Positions 53,990 through 63,142 of a DNA stretch of 64,000 nt are shown piece after piece. Numbering within the stretch: the first letter of the stretch is position 1; each line of letters starts with the position of its first letter. Made by a program: the position numbers and the translations under genes. The stretch covers positions 1 through 64,000 of the forward strand of contig NZ_LR732328.1 in the NCBI RefSeq assembly GCF_902506325.1. The letters run 5' to 3'. A model generated the notes under the pieces. It made no database searches. It had not been told where the DNA came from and saw only the letters and a program-made list of their open reading frames with translations. The DNA comes from Limnobacter sp. 130 (lineage in GTDB: Bacteria > Pseudomonadota > Gammaproteobacteria > Burkholderiales > Burkholderiaceae_B).

Positions 53990-55258
53990 CTACCCTAGCC
54001 AGTGACTTGCAGGCGCACTTAAAAACTCGTAAACAGGAATTCCAGCATCGCCAACCAACAGTGTTTTTGATCCTGTGTGGGTTTCACTAAAGGCTTGCAG
54101 TCCTTTGTGCGCTATTCCCGTTTTTCCACTTTTTACTTCAATACCCAACAGTTTGGAATTTTTGCTCAACACAAAATCCACTTCGTCGCCACTTTCGCGC
54201 CAGTAGTGAACATCGCATTCGCCCTGTGCAGTATTCATGAGGTGTGCGCCCACGCAAGTTTCCGCCAGTCTGCCCCAGTGGCTTCGATCGGCCTTCGCCT
54301 CGGCAAAGGTATACCCCGCCAGTGCAGACATTAGCGCCGTATTGTGTGCATTGAATTTCGGTGGAGAGGCTCGTTTGCGATGTTCTTTATTGGCGTATTT
54401 TTGCAGCCCGCTGAGCAGTTCTGCGGCGGATAACAAACCAATGTAATCGCTCAATGTGGTTGTATTGCCAGCCTCTTGCAAAAGCCCACCGTCAACAATT
54501 TTACTGAGTGCAAGAATTTGACCGGAATAGGCCCCGCAACCCAGTTCAAAAAGTTGTTTGAGTAGTGCCGGTTTGTGAATGCGGTTGTGTTCAAGAATGT
54601 CTTTGTTGATGATGGGGTCAATCAGTGAATGCTGTACATAAGCTCGCCAGCGTTGTTCGTCACCTATCAGGCTGGCTGAGCCGGGGTATCCGCCAAAATA
54701 AATATACTGATCCAGCGTGAAGTCGAATGCTTCTTGCATTTCACGAAACGACCAGTGACTTAAATGAATGCGCTCAAAGCGACCTGCCAGGCTTTCTGTC
54801 AGTCCTTTTTGCATCAGCCAGGGCGATGATCCAAGCAGCACCACGTGCATGGGCAATTTTTCAGTTCGATCTTTGTCCCACAGGCCTTTCACTACCTCGG
54901 ACCAGTTTGGAATTTTCTGTATTTCATCAATCGCTAAAATGTAATGGGTGCCGTTGGTGATCCGCAGGGCTTGCGCTCTTGCTCTGTTCCATGTGTGAAC
55001 AAGCCATTCTTCTGACCTTGGGGCCGGGCTGTAATCTTGCGTATCATTTGAGTCGAAGACGAAATTGGTGAGATTGGTCGAAAAGATTTCCCGTTGTTCT
55101 GTTGATACAAACAACCGGTGCGCAGCAGGCTGTTCATCAAGAACCTGATTGACCATGGTGGTTTTTCCCACCTGCCGTGGGCCGGTTACGGCAATCATGA
55201 ACCTCGGGGTTTCCCGAAGCCGTTGCCGAAGCGTGGAAATTTGATGTCGACTGTACAT
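53990..55258 (-). CDS. AAA_14/DUF4143 ATPase
   Basis: 422 residues. Walker A VTGPRQVGKTTMV, Walker B HYILAIDEIQKIPNWSEVV, sensor VVLLGSSPWLM and FGGYPGS, then a DUF4143 C-terminal domain with a restriction-like E-x-K (LLGIEVKSGKTG). Such ATPases are common, mobile and of unresolved function. First gene of a probable two-gene operon with the NACHT-nuclease gene. No ribosome site precedes the ATG; instead a long palindrome (55260-55295) ends 1 base upstream, which suggests leaderless translation and autoregulation. Confidence 0.82.
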   Translation of the reverse strand: MYSRHQISTLRQRLRETPRFMIAVTGPRQVGKTTMVNQVLDEQPAAHRLFVSTEQREIFSTNLTNFVFDSNDTQDYSPAPRSEEWLVHTWNRARAQALRITNGTHYILAIDEIQKIPNWSEVVKGLWDKDRTEKLPMHVVLLGSSPWLMQKGLTESLAGRFERIHLSHWSFREMQEAFDFTLDQYIYFGGYPGSASLIGDEQRWRAYVQHSLIDPIINKDILEHNRIHKPALLKQLFELGCGAYSGQILALSKIVDGGLLQEAGNTTTLSDYIGLLSAAELLSGLQKYANKEHRKRASPPKFNAHNTALMSALAGYTFAEAKADRSHWGRLAETCVGAHLMNTAQGECDVHYWRESGDEVDFVLSKNSKLLGIEVKSGKTGIAHKGLQAFSETHTGSKTLLVGDAGIPVYEFLSAPASHWLG

Positions 55259-55259
55259 T

Positions 55260-55295
55260 TTTACAATACTGAGTATATTTACTCAATATTGTAAA
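55260..55295. promoter_or_regulatory. Palindrome abutting the AAA_14/DUF4143 start codon
   Basis: Arms 55260-55275 (TTTACAATACTGAGTA) and 55280-55295 are complementary at 15 of 16 positions around a 4-base centre. The left arm ends 1 base from the ATG at 55258. It is a likely operator for autoregulation or a structured start region, and no Shine-Dalgarno is seen. Confidence 0.6.
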
Positions 55296-55405
55296 TCAAG
55301 AAATGGATGTGTTGTGGAATTTATAAGTGTTTGTTTTAAATGGATTATAAAAATTTTACAACCCCATTTTTATTGATACTTCACCTTAACAGTAAGAACT
55401 GATCC

Positions 55406-57304
55406 TCACGGTAGCCACTTGCCTTTTCCGTCAATCATCAAGCCCCTTGGCCCACGCACTTCTTCTTGGTTTGCATACGCCCAGTTCAAGGCCTTGCACA
55501 TTTCATCGGAAAACTCATTCTCGTTTTGCTGGTGCAAGTCCATGAATTTCTTGGACGCCACCATGGCTCGTAACTCCTCCAGCAAGCCCGGTTCATTGAT
55601 GTAGCGCACCACGCCGTTGACGTAGTTTTCTACCGAGTCGGCAACGCAGTATTCGGCCAAGCCAAGTGAGGCCAAAATATCGTAGTCGCTGCGTGAATGT
55701 GGCTCGGCGCCGATCAGGCTGACAACGGGCATACCCAACACCATGCAATCAATGGTGCTTGTTGCGTTGCCAAACGGGAACGGGCTTAGTGCCAGGTGGT
55801 TTTGGTTCAGCATGTTCAAATACGCCTCATAGCCTGTGCGGCGTGCCACCACGGCGGTGGGAAAATATTTCTGCAAACGGCGTTCTGTGGACAGGTGCCC
55901 CACGCCATACTCATTGGGGAAGAAAGTGAAGCGCACGGGCCGGGCTGACAAGCGTTCAATTTCTTTCAACGCGGTAATAAATCCCAAGTTGATTTTCATG
56001 ACATTGCAAGGCACTGCAATTGACACAACATCGTCGCTCAACACGGCGGGCGGGGGCAGCTTCAAGTCTTTGTGAGCCTCAGCCACATTGCCTATTTCGC
56101 TTTCCAGAATCAGCATGTTTTCATTCACAACGCCTTGGCCGCCAAACACACGGCTGGTGACAAAAGCCATGTCCATTTCGCTGCTGAAACTGCTGGCCGG
56201 GTGGCCAAAGCTCATGGCTTGCAGGGGTGCCCAGCGCAAGTTGGCCAATGAAATTCCCCACGAGCGCATGCCCACGCTCATGAACCAGGCAATGTCGGGC
56301 GTGCACTGGTTCAGTACGGGCTGAAGGTTCATTTCTTCTTCCGGCACTTCAATGAATTCATCAAACAGCCCAATGGATTGTTCATCGACATCGGCTTTCA
56401 TCGACACCATGACCATGTAGTAATCGCGTTTCAGACGCTTGATCATGGGCGCATACCAGCGGTACATGGCGTGTACTGATTTGAATGTTTCCGCAATGAC
56501 CGCCATCACCGGCTTGTTGTCGATGTTGCCCGCATGCCGCACGCTGCCAGCGGGTTTGGCTTGAATGCCCTTGGCTTTGTGCACACGTTTGAACCAGTTG
56601 TTCAAGTGCTTTTTGATGTCGTGTTTGCGTGGCGATGTGCCGTAGCTGCACAGCATCCAGATGTTGGAAATCAATGCGCGGTATTGATCAAGTGGGCGAA
56701 GTGAATCGTAAGGGTTGTATTCCTCAAGCAGGAAGGTGCGGCCAGCGTCGCCCGTCAGTGTCAATGGCAGGCGATCCAGCAACAAGCCAATGGCCAGCAA
56801 AGCGGCTGTTTCGGAAGTCTCCAGTGTCAATTCAACCAGGTCACCCGGCTCCAGATCGCCCACACCAGCCAGCAACACAGCACGAACCATGGCGGTGTTG
56901 TCGCTTAAGTTTTTGGTTTTTTTATCGCGTGCTTTTTGCAACAGCATGTGCAGGGTGGCTCTGTTGCCGCCGTAGCCAGACACCTCAAACACATAACTCA
57001 TGAATCGTTTTTGTTTGGTCAGCACCAGCACACTGTTCAGGCTCAGGGTGTGTTTCAGGTCAGTCAACACGTTCACATACAGCGCGGCAAAGCGGGTGCA
57101 CAATTCCGTGGTGCCTTGAATGTTCAGTTGCATCAAACTGGCGTAGGGTTTGTTTTGGCATTCGTTCACCAACACGGCCAGTTGATTGATTGTTTTTTCA
57201 GCATCTTGCCGCTGCAGGTACACACCGCTTTCAATGGCTTGCAGTTTGGCATCAATGTCATCAAACAGTGGTTTCAGTTGTTCTTCCAGACTGGATGTGG
57301 TCAT
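55406..57304 (-). CDS. HMW1C-like (GT41) glycosyltransferase
   Basis: 632 residues, close to the 620 of Actinobacillus HMW1C. The N-terminal half is all-helical. The GT-B half carries SFGHPASSFSSEMD and PFGNATSTIDCMVLGMPVV followed by EPHSRSDYDILASLGL, which align with the GHPATTHS and FGNTNGIIDMVTLG motifs of HMW1C. HMW1C enzymes add hexose to Asn of adhesins in the cytoplasm; O-GlcNAc transferase is the more distant relative. No HMW1A-type adhesin is adjacent. Last gene of an operon with Gfo/Idh, ATP-grasp and DegT genes, so the natural acceptor may differ (inference). Confidence 0.82.
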   Translation of the reverse strand: MTTSSLEEQLKPLFDDIDAKLQAIESGVYLQRQDAEKTINQLAVLVNECQNKPYASLMQLNIQGTTELCTRFAALYVNVLTDLKHTLSLNSVLVLTKQKRFMSYVFEVSGYGGNRATLHMLLQKARDKKTKNLSDNTAMVRAVLLAGVGDLEPGDLVELTLETSETAALLAIGLLLDRLPLTLTGDAGRTFLLEEYNPYDSLRPLDQYRALISNIWMLCSYGTSPRKHDIKKHLNNWFKRVHKAKGIQAKPAGSVRHAGNIDNKPVMAVIAETFKSVHAMYRWYAPMIKRLKRDYYMVMVSMKADVDEQSIGLFDEFIEVPEEEMNLQPVLNQCTPDIAWFMSVGMRSWGISLANLRWAPLQAMSFGHPASSFSSEMDMAFVTSRVFGGQGVVNENMLILESEIGNVAEAHKDLKLPPPAVLSDDVVSIAVPCNVMKINLGFITALKEIERLSARPVRFTFFPNEYGVGHLSTERRLQKYFPTAVVARRTGYEAYLNMLNQNHLALSPFPFGNATSTIDCMVLGMPVVSLIGAEPHSRSDYDILASLGLAEYCVADSVENYVNGVVRYINEPGLLEELRAMVASKKFMDLHQQNENEFSDEMCKALNWAYANQEEVRGPRGLMIDGKGKWLP

Positions 57305-57323
57305 GGTTTAAGCTTTCCCGATC

Positions 57324-58439
57324 TTAAAGTTCAATGGTGCGCCCGGTAACAGACGCTTGCGCAATGGCTTGGCTCAAGGCCAATCCTTCGGCTGCGACAC
57401 CCGTGGACAGTGTGTAGGCATTCAGTTTTTCATCGCGCATGGCCTGCGCAATGTCGGCATAGTAGTTCGCAAAGGCTTCAATGAAACCAGAGGGGTGACC
57501 TGCCTTGAAACGGTTGTAACGGGGCTGTGCAGTGACATCGCTACCCGTGGATATTCGATCCAGCAGCATGCGGTTGCCGGCCTCGTCGGCGGCTTCAATC
57601 AATTCGGGTTGTTCCTGGTGCCATTGCAAACTGCCTTTGCTGCCAAATATGCGAATGCGCAAACCATTGCGGTAACCCAGCACGGCTTTGCCATACCAGG
57701 CATTCACCATCAGGTTGTTGCTGTAGCTGATTACGGCATCTACTTCATCAATCAAGCCAGGGGCCACATTGGTAATGGCACGCTGCCAGGCGTTCACGGC
57801 AAGCGGCGTGTTGCCGCACACAAAGTTCACCAGGCTGTGCAGGTGCACGAACAGGTCAAGCGACACGCAGCTGATGTCACCGTCTTCAAGCCGCCAGGCC
57901 TGAATGGCGTGGGTTTTGTTTTGATTGGTCAGTCGCATGTACGAATCTTGCGGCATTTCCACCATGACTTTGAACACATGGCCAATCCCGCCACTTTCCA
58001 CGCGGCGTTTCATCTCGCGCACAGCCGGGTAGCCGGTGTAATTGAATATTGAAAACACCTGGGTGTTGTCGGGTTTCACGCGGGTCAGCAGTTCTTTGCA
58101 TTCCTGCACATTGGCCAGTAAAGGCTTGTCGGAAATAACGCGCAGCTTGTGGTCAAGTGCCAAATGAATGTATTGCGCATGCGACTTGATCGGTGTGGCT
58201 ATAACCACGGCATCCACTTCGGCGGCCACGGCGTCAATCAGTGCTTCTGCACTGGGGTAAAGCTTGTGTGCGGGCACATTGTATTGGCGACCCGACTCGG
58301 CATTGAATTCCGGGTTGCGGCTGAAGCAGCCAGCCACCAGTTCAAATTCATTGTCCATTTTCATGGCAATTTCATGCACGCGACCCACGGCTGAATTGAC
58401 GCCACCGCCAATCATGGCCACTTTGATGGGTTTGTTCAT
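57324..58439 (-). CDS. Gfo/Idh/MocA-family oxidoreductase
   Basis: About 371 residues. The N-terminal Rossmann fold shows VAMIGGGVNSAVGRVH, and the family Lys sits in VISDKPLLAN (a D for the usual E of EKP). AGGAG precedes the ATG at 58439. Members oxidise or reduce sugars, often nucleotide sugars, with NAD(P). Here it probably modifies the sugar of the same operon. Confidence 0.86.
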   Translation of the reverse strand: MNKPIKVAMIGGGVNSAVGRVHEIAMKMDNEFELVAGCFSRNPEFNAESGRQYNVPAHKLYPSAEALIDAVAAEVDAVVIATPIKSHAQYIHLALDHKLRVISDKPLLANVQECKELLTRVKPDNTQVFSIFNYTGYPAVREMKRRVESGGIGHVFKVMVEMPQDSYMRLTNQNKTHAIQAWRLEDGDISCVSLDLFVHLHSLVNFVCGNTPLAVNAWQRAITNVAPGLIDEVDAVISYSNNLMVNAWYGKAVLGYRNGLRIRIFGSKGSLQWHQEQPELIEAADEAGNRMLLDRISTGSDVTAQPRYNRFKAGHPSGFIEAFANYYADIAQAMRDEKLNAYTLSTGVAAEGLALSQAIAQASVTGRTIEL

Positions 58440-58463
58440 GTTCAATCTCCTTTGCATGCAGCT

Positions 58464-59609
58464 TTAACCATTGAAGGTGTAAAGCCTGCGCTGTGTGGCA
58501 AGGCTTGCCAGTGTTTGAAGTTCGCTGGCATTGGCGCAGCGTGCAAACAGCAAAGCCATGCGGCCCACCGGGCTGGGCGCAATGAAGTCGCCAGTGGCGG
58601 CAATGGGCACCCAGCGCTCCATGTGCACCGGGTGTTTAAAGTGCAGGTGTTGCAGCAAACCTTCGTGTGGCAAGGTCAGTGTATGGCGCAAAATAAAATT
58701 CTGTTTCAATGCGCCGGGTGCTGTACGTTGACCCAAAAAACCTTTGGCATAACTGGCCACATAGGGAAAGCCGCTTGAAAGTTCAATCAGCTGGCTGTAC
58801 AAGTCGCCGGGGCATCGGCGGGTAATTTCAACCAGCCAGAATTTGTCGCCCTTGAGCAAAAACTGGGTGTGCACCAGGCCATCACACAGGCGCAGGCTTT
58901 GGGCCAGGTGCTCAATTTCCCGGCGAACGCGGGTGTGCACCTCAGCAGGAAAATCAATGGCCATGTGGCTGGTGTCGACCACAAACCGGTTGGCTGAGCC
59001 ATGTTCAATCACCACAAAATCTTGCACCACGCGGCCATTCGCCACAAATGCTGAATGGCTGTATAGCTGGCCGTCCACGTATTCTTCCACCAAACAATCA
59101 CCGCTTTTTGATTCGGCTTTGGCGGTGGCAATCGCGGTGTGCAACTGCGTGGTTTCGCCTGCTTGCACCACGGCAATGCCGCGGCCACTGTAGGCGTCTA
59201 CTGGTTTCACGATCACGGCGCATGACGGTGTTTCTTCATTGCTGAATACACGCGGCACCGACAAACCTTCGCGTTGCGCATAGCTGCGAAATTTCTGTTT
59301 GTGGTTGATGGTCTCCGTAGCCTCCAGGCGATCAATGCCGGGAAAGTGCAAAGCCTCCGATACTTCGGCACACGAGTAGTACGAGCGGTCGTTGCAGCCT
59401 GGCACCAAATACTCAATGCCCAACCGGGTGCACAGGTCAGCCAGTGCAGCGGGGTCGGAATAATCCAGTTGCTGATAGCCCGGCGTGGCTTTGGCCAAAA
59501 AGTCGCTGGGCTTGCCGCCCGCAAATAGAACCGTGTGCCCGGCATTGCGCAGGTAATTCAAAATGGGGCCGGATGAGAAGTTGGTGTCAACCAACAGCAC
59601 CTTAGCCAC
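58464..59609 (-). CDS. ATP-grasp family ligase
   Basis: 381 residues. N-terminal pre-ATP-grasp fold (VLLVDTNFSSGPILNYLRNAGH) and the ATP-grasp core (AVIVKPVDAYSGRGIAVVQ, CLVEEYVDGQLYSHSAF, FWLVEITRRCPGDLYSQLI). Enzymes of this type join a carboxylate to an amine or similar group. With an aminotransferase in the operon, acylation of an amino sugar or an amino-acid addition is plausible. Its start overlaps the DegT stop by 8 bases. Confidence 0.84.
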   Translation of the reverse strand: MAKVLLVDTNFSSGPILNYLRNAGHTVLFAGGKPSDFLAKATPGYQQLDYSDPAALADLCTRLGIEYLVPGCNDRSYYSCAEVSEALHFPGIDRLEATETINHKQKFRSYAQREGLSVPRVFSNEETPSCAVIVKPVDAYSGRGIAVVQAGETTQLHTAIATAKAESKSGDCLVEEYVDGQLYSHSAFVANGRVVQDFVVIEHGSANRFVVDTSHMAIDFPAEVHTRVRREIEHLAQSLRLCDGLVHTQFLLKGDKFWLVEITRRCPGDLYSQLIELSSGFPYVASYAKGFLGQRTAPGALKQNFILRHTLTLPHEGLLQHLHFKHPVHMERWVPIAATGDFIAPSPVGRMALLFARCANASELQTLASLATQRRLYTFNG

Positions 59610-60720
59610 GGCTGGCCTCGTCGATAATCACGCAAATTCGTGCCACATCTTCCAAAGCAAGGTCGGGGTAAATGGGCAGGCACAGCACCTGTTCCGCCGC
59701 TTTGTGGGCGTTGGGTAAATTGCGTTTCGCAGCCGAAGGCAGGCCACGGTACATGGGCATGCTGCTAATTAACGGGAAAAAGTAGCGGCGGCCATTCACG
59801 CCGTGTTCTTGCAAACGGGCGTACAGCGCGTCGCGCGAAATCGGGTAATGGGCATTCACGAAAACTGGAAAGTACGCGCCATTCCATTCCACGTTTTCAG
59901 GCACGGCCATGTGCTCAATGCCGGGCACATTGGCCAACAACTCGCGGTACAAGGCCTGTATACGGTGGCGTTTTTCAATGGCCTGGTCCACATACTTCAG
60001 TTGAAGCATGCCCATGGCGGCATTCAGTTCGCTCATTTTGCCGTTGATGCCGGGGGCCATCACGGTGACTTCATCGGCGAAGCCGAAGTTCTTCAGGTAA
60101 TCAATGCGCTGTTTGGTTTTGGCGTCTTTGCAAACAATTGCGCCGCCTTCAAAGGTGTTGAACACTTTGGTGGCATGCAGGCTAAGCACAGACAAATCAC
60201 CCGCATTCAAAATACTCTCGCCGTTTTGTTTCACACCAAAGGCGTGGGCGGCGTCGTAAATTACTTTCAGGCCGTACACATCGGCAATGCGCTGAATTTC
60301 ACCGGTGTTGGCAGGCAAGCCGTAGCAGTGCACTGGCAATATCGCGCTGGTTTGCGGGGTAATGGCTTCTTCAATGCGGCGGGGGTCCAGGTTCAGGGTG
60401 ACTGGGTCCACGTCCACAAACACGGGTTGCAAATCGTTCCACAACAGGGAATGGCTGGTGCACACGAAGGAATAGGGCGTGGTGATCACTTCGCCTTGAA
60501 TACGAAGCGCTTTGAGCGCGGTCATCAGGGCAATAGTGCCGTTGCAAAACAGGGAAATGAACGGAACGCCCAAGTGCTCGCACAGCGCTTTTTCAAGTTG
60601 CTGGTGGTAAGGCCCGTTGTTGGTCAGTGTTTTGCTGTCCCAAATCTGTTCCAGATAGGGAATGAACTCCGCAAGCGGCGGCAGCGCAGGCTGCGTCACA
60701 AAAATTTTCCGATCGTCCAT
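59602..60720 (-). CDS. DegT/DnrJ/EryC1/StrS sugar aminotransferase
   Basis: About 372 residues, PLP-dependent. TNNGPYHQQLEKALCEHLGV, FCNGTIALMTALKAL, VIYDAAHAFGV and the PLP lysine in LHATKVFNTFEGGAIV are all typical; the sequence is VioA/ArnB-like. It would install an amino group on a keto-sugar nucleotide. ATG 60720 fits better than the TTG 6 bases earlier. First gene of the glycan operon. Confidence 0.9.
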   Translation of the reverse strand: MDDRKIFVTQPALPPLAEFIPYLEQIWDSKTLTNNGPYHQQLEKALCEHLGVPFISLFCNGTIALMTALKALRIQGEVITTPYSFVCTSHSLLWNDLQPVFVDVDPVTLNLDPRRIEEAITPQTSAILPVHCYGLPANTGEIQRIADVYGLKVIYDAAHAFGVKQNGESILNAGDLSVLSLHATKVFNTFEGGAIVCKDAKTKQRIDYLKNFGFADEVTVMAPGINGKMSELNAAMGMLQLKYVDQAIEKRHRIQALYRELLANVPGIEHMAVPENVEWNGAYFPVFVNAHYPISRDALYARLQEHGVNGRRYFFPLISSMPMYRGLPSAAKRNLPNAHKAAEQVLCLPIYPDLALEDVARICVIIDEASRG

Positions 60721-60897
60721 TCCCAAGCCTTTCTATTTGATTTTCTTCATTATGTGGGCAAGGGCTTGTGATCATTTGTTAAATATCAGGCCTCTTTCCC
60801 CTTCAGAAAAATGTTTTCCCCCATTCAGGCTTGCTATAGTTCGCATTGAATTTGGCTTGAAAACGGCCTTTATTGATCTATTTACCGGGAATTCACC

Positions 60898-61743
60898 ATG
60901 TTTGTTGCCGGCAACGGTGTGGGTTGGCTTGAGGCCGTTATTTTGGGTCTTATTCAAGGTCTCACCGAGTTTCTGCCTATTTCATCCAGCGCGCACTTGC
61001 GAATTATTGGCCCCATGTTGCCCTCGGGCCTGGACCCCGGTGCGGCCTTCACGGCCATTACCCAGCTGGGCACTGAACTCGCCGTGCTGGTGTATTTCCG
61101 CCACGACATTGCCCGAATATTCATGGCGTGGTGTGCGTCGTTCAAGCGAAACACGCCATTTAATCCAGATGCACGCCTGGGCTGGCTGGTCATTGTAGGC
61201 ACCTTGCCCATTGCAGGCTTGGGCTTGTTGTTTCAAGACATGATTGAAACCTACCTGCGCAACCTGTACTTAACCGCCATCATGCTGATTGTGTTTGGTC
61301 TTATTCTGGGTTGGGCCGACAAGGTGGGCAAACGCCAAACCGAGTTGCGCGAGATGACCTGGCGCGACGGCATTGTGTTTGGTTTTGCTCAGGCCTTGGC
61401 GCTGATCCCCGGTGTAAGCCGTTCAGGCGGCACCATTACCGCTGGTTTGCTGATGGGCTACACCCGCGAAGCTGCTGCCCGCTATTCATTTTTGCTGGCT
61501 GTGCCTGCGGTGTTTGCCTCGGGCTTTTACCAGCTGTACAAAAGCTGGGGCGTGGCCGGGCCTGTCAGCCCCGCGAACACGGCGCTGGCAACCTTCATTG
61601 CCTTTTTTGTGGGCTACGCGGTTATTGTGTGGTTTCTGAAAATTGTCAGCACGCGTGGCTACGGCTTATTCGTGGTGTACCGTGTGGTGCTGGGTATTGT
61701 GGTGTTGGCGCTGTTGGCCGCCGGGGTGTTACAACCCCTTTAA
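60898..61743 (+). CDS. uppP: Undecaprenyl-diphosphatase
   Basis: 281 residues with eight or so membrane helices. BacA/UppP motifs: [19 protein letters not shown] at the N-terminus and [20 protein letters not shown] in the second half, with the conserved Glu, His, Arg and Ser. It recycles the lipid carrier for peptidoglycan and surface glycans, a possible link to the neighbouring glycan operon, from which it is divergent. Confidence 0.94.
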   Translation: MFVAGNGVGWLEAVILGLIQGLTEFLPISSSAHLRIIGPMLPSGLDPGAAFTAITQLGTELAVLVYFRHDIARIFMAWCASFKRNTPFNPDARLGWLVIVGTLPIAGLGLLFQDMIETYLRNLYLTAIMLIVFGLILGWADKVGKRQTELREMTWRDGIVFGFAQALALIPGVSRSGGTITAGLLMGYTREAAARYSFLLAVPAVFASGFYQLYKSWGVAGPVSPANTALATFIAFFVGYAVIVWFLKIVSTRGYGLFVVYRVVLGIVVLALLAAGVLQPL

Positions 61744-61762
61744 AGTTGTTCAAGGAAGTGGC

Positions 61763-63142
61763 ATGCAGGTGTTGTGGTTCAAACGGGATTTGCGTTTAAG
61801 CGACCACCTGCCGCTGTTCGAGGCCATGCGCAACGCCAAACACCATGGCCTGGTGCTGCCCCTGTACATTCACGAACCCAGCCAAATTGCAGATGCGCAC
61901 ACGGCACGCCAGCACCAGTTGTTTGTGCATGAATGCCTGGATGATTTGCAGCAACAGCTCAGCGATGTGGGTGGTTACCTGCACGAGGAACTGGGCGAAG
62001 CGGTTGACGTGTTGGCCGCACTGCATGCGCAATTCAAATTCACCCACCTGTGGGCCCACCAGGAAACCACCCAGCTTGCACAATATCAGCGCGACAAAGC
62101 CGTGGTTGCTTGGTGCAAAAGCGTGGGCGTTGTGTTCACTGAGTTGCCACAGAACAATGTGCAGCGCGCCACCTTCATGGCCAATCCGTTCGCTGAAAAA
62201 GTGAATTTTCAAACCTACCTGGACCGTGCTGCGCAAGAAGAAATCAAGAACCCAGCTGGGCGAAATTTGAAAGTATTTTTCGCACCCCAACCCCCTGTTG
62301 AATTGAACCGAGCCACCGTACCGCACGCAGCAGGCGAGGACAAACCCTTGCGCATGAAAGGTGGCCGCGTGCAGGCCCGGGCTGTGGCGGCACAATTTTT
62401 CACCCCGGCAAAACTGAAAAGTTATCCCTTCTCAATTTCAAGCCCCTTGAAAGCGTGGAATGGTTGCTCGCGCCTGTCGCCTTATTTGGCGTACGGCGTG
62501 GTCAGCGACCGCGAGGTGCTGCAAAAACTCAATGCGCTGGTGAACACCGTGCACGGGCAGGGCGATGCGGCGCTGACTTCAAAAGTGGAAGACGCCGCCC
62601 GGTTTTATGTGGACAGGCTGATTTGGCGGCAGGGTTACTTGCAGCAGTTCGAGAACCACACGGGTTTGGAAACCGATGCCTTTTACAGCAATGAACCTGC
62701 GGAAATTAACCATGACTATTTAAATGCTTGGCGGCAGGGGCATACCGGTTTTGCGTATGTGGATGCCTGCCAGCGCTTTTTAAACCAAACCGGTTGGCTG
62801 AACATGCGGGCGCGAGCCACGCTGGTGTCGTTTGCCTGTGTGCAGTTGGGTTTGCCCTGGCAGCCAGTGGCCTTGTTTTTGGCGCAGCAGTTTCTGGATT
62901 TCGAGCCCGCCATTCACTACGGGCAGGTGCGCATTGCATCGGGCACCAGTCATTTTTCTCAAATGCTGGTGTACGACCCCCTAAAACAGCAGGCCGAGCA
63001 AGACCCAAAGGGTGAGTTTGTGAAGCGCTGGTTGCCTGAATATGGCACAGCCGCCTACCCGAAGCCGATTGTGGATAACACAGAATCTTTAAAGCTGGGC
63101 AAGGCTCGTTTGCATGCCATGCGTCAGAACCCGCGGTTATGA
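61763..63142 (+). CDS. Photolyase/cryptochrome family protein
   Basis: About 459 residues. The N-terminal photolyase fold (VLWFKRDLRLSDHLPLFEAM; LYIHEPSQ) and the C-terminal FAD domain (SRLSPYLAYGVVS; FYVDRLIWRQGYLQQFE; INHDYLNAWRQGHTGFAYVDACQRFL; LNMRARATLVSFA) are complete. ATG 61763 has AAGGAAG upstream; the longer frame overlaps uppP. CPD photolyase or cryptochrome-like; the exact class is not decided from sequence alone. Confidence 0.88.
   Translation: MQVLWFKRDLRLSDHLPLFEAMRNAKHHGLVLPLYIHEPSQIADAHTARQHQLFVHECLDDLQQQLSDVGGYLHEELGEAVDVLAALHAQFKFTHLWAHQETTQLAQYQRDKAVVAWCKSVGVVFTELPQNNVQRATFMANPFAEKVNFQTYLDRAAQEEIKNPAGRNLKVFFAPQPPVELNRATVPHAAGEDKPLRMKGGRVQARAVAAQFFTPAKLKSYPFSISSPLKAWNGCSRLSPYLAYGVVSDREVLQKLNALVNTVHGQGDAALTSKVEDAARFYVDRLIWRQGYLQQFENHTGLETDAFYSNEPAEINHDYLNAWRQGHTGFAYVDACQRFLNQTGWLNMRARATLVSFACVQLGLPWQPVALFLAQQFLDFEPAIHYGQVRIASGTSHFSQMLVYDPLKQQAEQDPKGEFVKRWLPEYGTAAYPKPIVDNTESLKLGKARLHAMRQNPRL

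Noticed and set aside
55406-57304. GT41 protein as a SPINDLY/O-GlcNAc transferase with TPR repeats
   Set aside because: The N-terminal half shows no TPR pattern and the length and GHPASS/FGNATSTIDCM motifs fit HMW1C better.
59803-60771. Plus-strand open frame of about 320 codons opposite the DegT aminotransferase
   Set aside because: His/Gly/Gln-rich product with no motifs; the minus-strand gene is unambiguous.
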